5,342 nt of DNA, from assembly GCA_017501125.1 (NCBI GenBank), contig JAFVXN010000068.1:1-5342 (forward strand), in the 5' to 3' direction. Position numbers and translations under genes: made by a program. Origin of the DNA: Clostridia bacterium (lineage in GTDB: Bacteria; Bacillota; Clostridia; Christensenellales; Borkfalkiaceae). Position 1 is the first letter of the stretch. Every line of letters starts with the position of its first letter. A model generated the notes under the pieces. It saw only the letters and a list, made by a program, of their open reading frames with translations. It made no database searches and was not told the origin of the DNA. Below are positions 4,620 to 5,342 of this stretch, one piece after another.

Positions 4620-5237
4620 ATGCAAGAGGAAAAGGATAAGAAACCCGCTAAATCGAGGCGGATGAACAAGTATGCAAGATTTTATACGATCGTCGGGGTA
4701 GCGTCGCTGATACTCGCAGGGGCGATTATCGGCACGGCGACGGCAATCGGCAACAACTCGTCGACGACGGTGGACAAACCGCAGGAGGAGCAACCTTTGC
4801 CCGACGATGAGACGAAGACGGAAGAGACGATGTCGATGCCCGTATTGCAGGTGACGCTGACGGGCGAGCACGGCTTTTATTACAACCAAACGCTCGGCTT
4901 TTACGGCCATCACGACGGGGTGGATTTTGCCGCGGAAGTCGGCGCGGAGGTCTTCTGCGTGTTGGACGGCGTAGTGGAGAGCGTATATAAGGCGGATTTG
5001 TTGTGCGGCACAGAGATTGTCGTCGACCACGGCGACGGATTGAAGACGACGTACCGATACGTCACGGAGAGCGAAGGCTTAAAAGCGGGCGACAAGGTGA
5101 AGAAGGGTCAAAAAATTGCGACGGTTGCCGAGCCGAGCGGCGCGGAATACAAGGACGGGGCGCACCTGCACTTTGAGGTGACGAAAGAAGGCGCCGCTGT
5201 GGACCCTGCGGGATACCTGCCGTTGGGCGAAAAATAA
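4620..5237 (+). CDS. single-pass membrane M23/LytM-domain protein, SpoIIQ-like
   Basis: Layout of the 205 residues: a basic cytoplasmic N-terminus (1-20), one transmembrane helix (about 21-43), an acidic Pro/Glu/Thr linker (44-75), and an extracytoplasmic LytM (peptidase M23) domain (about 82-200). The zinc-ligand motifs are intact: H98-x3-D102 in HHDGVDFA, and H182-L-H184 in AHLHFEV. The usual YxHL catalytic histidine is replaced: TTYRYV puts Tyr at 147. GDKVKKGQKIA (157-167) is the typical family loop. SpoIIQ, which spans the forespore membrane and docks with SpoIIIAH, has this same short N-terminus, single helix and often degenerate LytM domain, so a sporulation channel role is a reasonable guess. 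No spoIID or spoIIID is visible nearby to confirm it, and a cell-wall hydrolase regulator or divisome factor remains possible. The ATG has GGAGG six bases upstream. The domain call is secure; the SpoIIQ equivalence is inference. Confidence 0.9.
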   Translation: MQEEKDKKPAKSRRMNKYARFYTIVGVASLILAGAIIGTATAIGNNSSTTVDKPQEEQPLPDDETKTEETMSMPVLQVTLTGEHGFYYNQTLGFYGHHDGVDFAAEVGAEVFCVLDGVVESVYKADLLCGTEIVVDHGDGLKTTYRYVTESEGLKAGDKVKKGQKIATVAEPSGAEYKDGAHLHFEVTKEGAAVDPAGYLPLGEK

Positions 5238-5268
5238 AAAGACGGCGCATCCGTAAAAACGATTATAA

Positions 5269-5311
5269 AAAGAGACAAAGGAAGGGCAACCCGAATTTGC
5301 CTCTTTCTTTT
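5269..5311 (+). terminator. probable terminator after the M23 gene
   Basis: An interrupted stem forms: AAAGAG (5269-5274) with CTCTTT (5301-5306), an A-C mismatch, CAAA (5276-5279) with TTTG (5296-5299), a small internal loop, and GGG (5284-5286) with CCC (5290-5292) around CAA. A T-rich tail (TTTT, 5308-5311) follows. It begins about 30 bases after the stop. The imperfect stem and short T run keep this at moderate confidence. Confidence 0.45.
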
Positions 5312-5316
5312 CTAAA

Positions 5317-5336
5317 GAAAAAATGCGGATTTTTTC
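5317..5336. terminator. AT-rich perfect hairpin at the right edge
   Basis: GAAAAAAT (5317-5324) and ATTTTTTC (5329-5336) are perfect inverted repeats around a GCGG loop. A partly overlapping repeat, TTTCTTT-tct-AAAGAAA, lies at 5304-5320. With A and T runs on both sides it could act as a weak two-way terminator for the M23 gene and any convergent gene beyond the window, but the stem has almost no GC pairs. Confidence 0.3.
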
Positions 5337-5342
5337 ACATTA

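Noticed and set aside
4407..5030. Minus-strand open frame of 207 codons spanning two plus-strand genes and their spacer
   Set aside because: It runs through the LytM domain's conserved codons and an AT-rich spacer, has no Shine-Dalgarno, and its product is Arg/His-rich without a domain pattern.

Overview
The window looks like chromosomal DNA from a low-to-mid-GC, Gram-positive-type Firmicute, most likely an uncultured Clostridia member. The evidence is the conserved clostridial block prmA-rsmE-mtaB-HIT, strong purine-rich Shine-Dalgarno (SD) sites, sigma-A-type promoters, and a membrane-anchored M23 protein with a SpoIIQ-like layout. Species cannot be told from the sequence. All genes except the partial one at the left edge read on the + strand, and no frameshifts or broken genes were seen.

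Left edge (1-545): a small, visibly AT-rich divergent module. Bases 61-1 on the minus strand encode the first 20 residues of a Cro/CI (XRE)-type helix-turn-helix regulator. Its extended -10 sits so close to the ATG that the mRNA may be leaderless. Facing away is a 120-residue, two-helix membrane protein with a lysine-rich tail, driven by a near-consensus promoter (TTGACA, 17 bp, TGA-TAAAAT). Three alternating CTAAT/ATTAG half-sites cover the shared promoter region. A strong hairpin terminator ends the module.

Centre (548-3884): a tightly packed operon with its own textbook promoter (TTGACT, 17 bp, TATAAT), whose spacer and -10 carry a perfect 17-bp palindrome. The genes are prmA (ribosomal protein L11 methyltransferase), rsmE (16S rRNA m3U1498 methyltransferase), mtaB (tRNA t6A37 methylthiotransferase) and a HIT-family nucleotide-binding protein. 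The first three modify the translation apparatus. Stop-to-start distances are an 11-nt gap, a 4-nt ATGA overlap and an 11-nt gap. The dnaJ gene that often precedes prmA is absent, and the rpsU gene that often follows HIT is absent.

Right part (3885-5342): a 190-nt intergenic stretch with a repeat-like patch of palindromes and direct repeats, then a 10-bp GAAA-loop hairpin with a T6 tract. The 3' arm of that hairpin is also the SD of the next gene, and the T tract runs straight into its ATG. That gene encodes an unrecognised exported or membrane-anchored 153-residue protein. It is followed by a 205-residue single-pass membrane M23/LytM-domain protein that keeps the zinc-ligand motifs but has Tyr in place of the usual YxHL histidine, as in a non-catalytic, SpoIIQ-like protein. 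Two hairpins close the window.

The most interesting material is regulatory: the divergent regulator/operator module, the perfect palindrome in the prmA promoter, and the dual terminator/RBS hairpin at 4045-4074.
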